Shown: piece by piece, positions 42,393 through 43,715 of the stretch
How the letters are laid out: each line of letters starts with the position of its first letter
How positions within the stretch are numbered: the stretch's first letter is position 1
DNA from: Bacteroidales bacterium
GTDB taxonomy: Bacteria > Bacteroidota > Bacteroidia > Bacteroidales > UBA932
Length of the DNA: 43,715 bases
Reading direction: 5' to 3'
NCBI GenBank assembly: GCA_017471085.1
Contig: JAFUWW010000063.1
Location: 1 to 43,715, forward strand
Program-made: the position numbers and the translations under genes
Notes under the pieces: model-generated
Told to the model about the DNA's origin: nothing
Databases searched by the model: none
What the model saw: the letters and a program-made list of their open reading frames with translations, nothing else

Positions 42393-43715
42393 ATGAAACC
42401 ATTAAGACTAACCCTGGGCGTTGCCCTGGTGCTGCTCGCCGCAGGATGCGGACAAAAGTTTGAGCAGCCTGAACTGGGGGCCCGCAAGGTGAACATCCTC
42501 ACCGAAGGCAAGTACCAGTTCAAAGATCTGAACAAGAACGGCAAGCTGGATCCGTACGAGGACTGGCGCCTGCCGATGGAAAAGCGCATCGCCGACCTGG
42601 TGGGCCAGATGACCCTGGAAGAGAAGGCCGGTCTGATGTTCCACCCCAACATCGCCGTGCCCGAGAGCGGCGAGATCAAGTACGATTTCACCGATGAGGA
42701 GAAGGCCCTCCTGGCCCAGGCTGCCGACGAGCAGTACGCCGGCCCTGTCGGCCCCGGCGGCCAGGGTGCCGGCAACATGGCCATCGGCCAGATGCGCCGT
42801 ACCGCCACCGCCAAGGCTTATATCGAGGAGAAGAATTTCCGCAACATCCTGAACAACGGCACCTGCGCCCCCGAAAAGTTCGCCAAGTGGTCCAACGGCA
42901 TGCAGGAGATTGCCGAGGCTTCCCGCCTGGGCATCCCCATCATGTTCTCCACCGACCCGCGCCACGGCTCCGGCACCGGCGCCCATGTGCGGGGTACGCA
43001 GTACTTCTCCCAGTTCCCGAGCAATGAGGGCCAGGTAGGTATCACATCGGCCCGGGATGCCGCTCTGGTGGAAGATTTCGGTGCCGTGGTGGCCGAGGAA
43101 TACAGGGCCGTTGGTCTGCACATGATCCTGGGTCCGCAGATCGACGTGACGACCGAGCCCCGCTGGAGCCGCAACATGGGCTGCTTCTCCGAGAGCGCCG
43201 AACTCACCACCGAGATGCTGGAAGCCTTCATGGACGGCGCCCAAGGCAAGGACGGCAAGGTAGGTCCCAGGAAGATCCTGGTCCATCTTAAACATTGGCC
43301 CGGTTCCGGCCCCCATGCGGGCGGCACCGGCAGCTGGCTGGTTTATCCCGGCGGTAACCAGGACTATCACTACATGCCCTGGAAGGCCGGTATCGCCAAG
43401 AACGCGCTGGCTGCCATGGGTTACTACAGCGGCACTTACGTAGACACCCTCAATGTGAACTACTCCCACATCATGTCCACCGACGTGCTCTATGGCCAGC
43501 TGGGCTTCAAGGGCGCCATCTGCACCGACTGGGGCGTGGCTTCCCGCGGTCCGCTGAACCCGCGCCTGCAGGGAACCACTACTCTCAAGGACAACTACGC
43601 CATGATCTATAACGCCGGCGTAGACCAGATCGGCAGTGAAACCCATCCCGAGTATATCGTGGAACTGGTGAAGGAAGGCCGTCTGAGCGAAGAGCGTGTG
43701 AACCAGGCTGCTTCC
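42393..43715 (+). CDS. GH3 family beta-glycosidase, lipoprotein, 3' end missing
   Basis: The first 441 codons of a GH3 glycosidase that runs off the window. The lipoprotein signal MKPLRLTLGVALVLLAAGC is followed by an EF-hand-like DLNKNGKLDPYEDWRLP and the GH3 start RIADLVGQMTLEEKAGLM. The (beta/alpha)8 domain continues with GIPIMFSTDPRHGSG, LGPQIDVTTEPRWSRN and VHLKHWPGSGPHAGGTGS; the nucleophile Asp is in GAICTDWGV. A glycine-rich stretch (AGPVGPGGQGAGNMAIGQ, near residues 115-132) sits in the first domain. It is 37 bp after GH2 on the same strand. The calcium-like loop and the lack of the C-terminal domain in view prevent a finer subfamily call. Confidence 0.9.
   Translation, partial: MKPLRLTLGVALVLLAAGCGQKFEQPELGARKVNILTEGKYQFKDLNKNGKLDPYEDWRLPMEKRIADLVGQMTLEEKAGLMFHPNIAVPESGEIKYDFTDEEKALLAQAADEQYAGPVGPGGQGAGNMAIGQMRRTATAKAYIEEKNFRNILNNGTCAPEKFAKWSNGMQEIAEASRLGIPIMFSTDPRHGSGTGAHVRGTQYFSQFPSNEGQVGITSARDAALVEDFGAVVAEEYRAVGLHMILGPQIDVTTEPRWSRNMGCFSESAELTTEMLEAFMDGAQGKDGKVGPRKILVHLKHWPGSGPHAGGTGSWLVYPGGNQDYHYMPWKAGIAKNALAAMGYYSGTYVDTLNVNYSHIMSTDVLYGQLGFKGAICTDWGVASRGPLNPRLQGTTTLKDNYAMIYNAGVDQIGSETHPEYIVELVKEGRLSEERVNQAAS

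Noticed and set aside
1..43715. CRISPR array, tRNA, rRNA, prophage or insertion sequence
   Set aside because: No regularly spaced repeats, cloverleaf, ribosomal RNA stretch, or transposase/integrase-like protein was found on either strand.

Overview
The window is a GC-rich stretch of a Bacteroidota chromosome, most likely from an uncultured, host-associated member of the Bacteroidales. This rests on two SusC/SusD outer-membrane glycan-import pairs, Bacteroidota-type promoters (TTTG, about 20 bp, then TAnnTTTG or TAnnTTCG), starts without strong Shine-Dalgarno sequences, and many Sec signal peptides and lipoboxes. The genus is inferred only. No tRNA, rRNA, CRISPR array, integrase or transposase was seen, and no gene-free stretch exceeds 300 bases.

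Region 1 (1-1445): the first codons of an exported protein on the minus strand, a short coding remnant, an M48 metalloprotease lipoprotein, and a FlK-like acyl-CoA thioesterase whose stop codon abuts that of the protease.

Region 2 (1574-16360): a ten-gene same-strand operon for L-rhamnose. It starts with kinase (rhaB), isomerase (rhaA) and H+ symporter (rhaT). It then encodes a complete 2-oxoacid dehydrogenase complex (E2, E3 and a fused E1 alpha/beta), a PHP-domain protein, a fused rhamnulose-1-phosphate aldolase/lactaldehyde dehydrogenase, a SorE-like alcohol dehydrogenase, and a protein with two class II aldolase domains of which the second has lost its metal ligands. Rhamnose would become rhamnulose, rhamnulose-1-phosphate, then DHAP plus L-lactaldehyde, which the fused dehydrogenase would oxidise. 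The roles of the dehydrogenase complex, the PHP protein, the SorE-like enzyme and the tandem aldolase in this setting are not obvious; this is the least explained part of the window.

Region 3 (16361-19824): an unusual 108-bp nested, perfectly centred palindrome; an SDR oxidoreductase and an MltD-like lytic transglycosylase on the minus strand; a double-SIS sugar-phosphate isomerase-like protein; and a small alpha/beta hydrolase.

Region 4 (19918-43715, running off the end): a polysaccharide utilisation locus aimed at rhamnosylated glycans. It contains SusC/SusD pair 1 (SusC broken by two single-base frameshifts), a membrane-bound propeller/AraC regulator with no histidine kinase, a GH106 alpha-L-rhamnosidase, SusC/SusD pair 2, a GH78 alpha-L-rhamnosidase, a GH2 enzyme and a GH3 enzyme (truncated by the window). 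The four glycosidases all carry Gly-rich low-complexity loops. Regions 2 and 4 together describe a route from glycan capture and rhamnose release to rhamnose breakdown.
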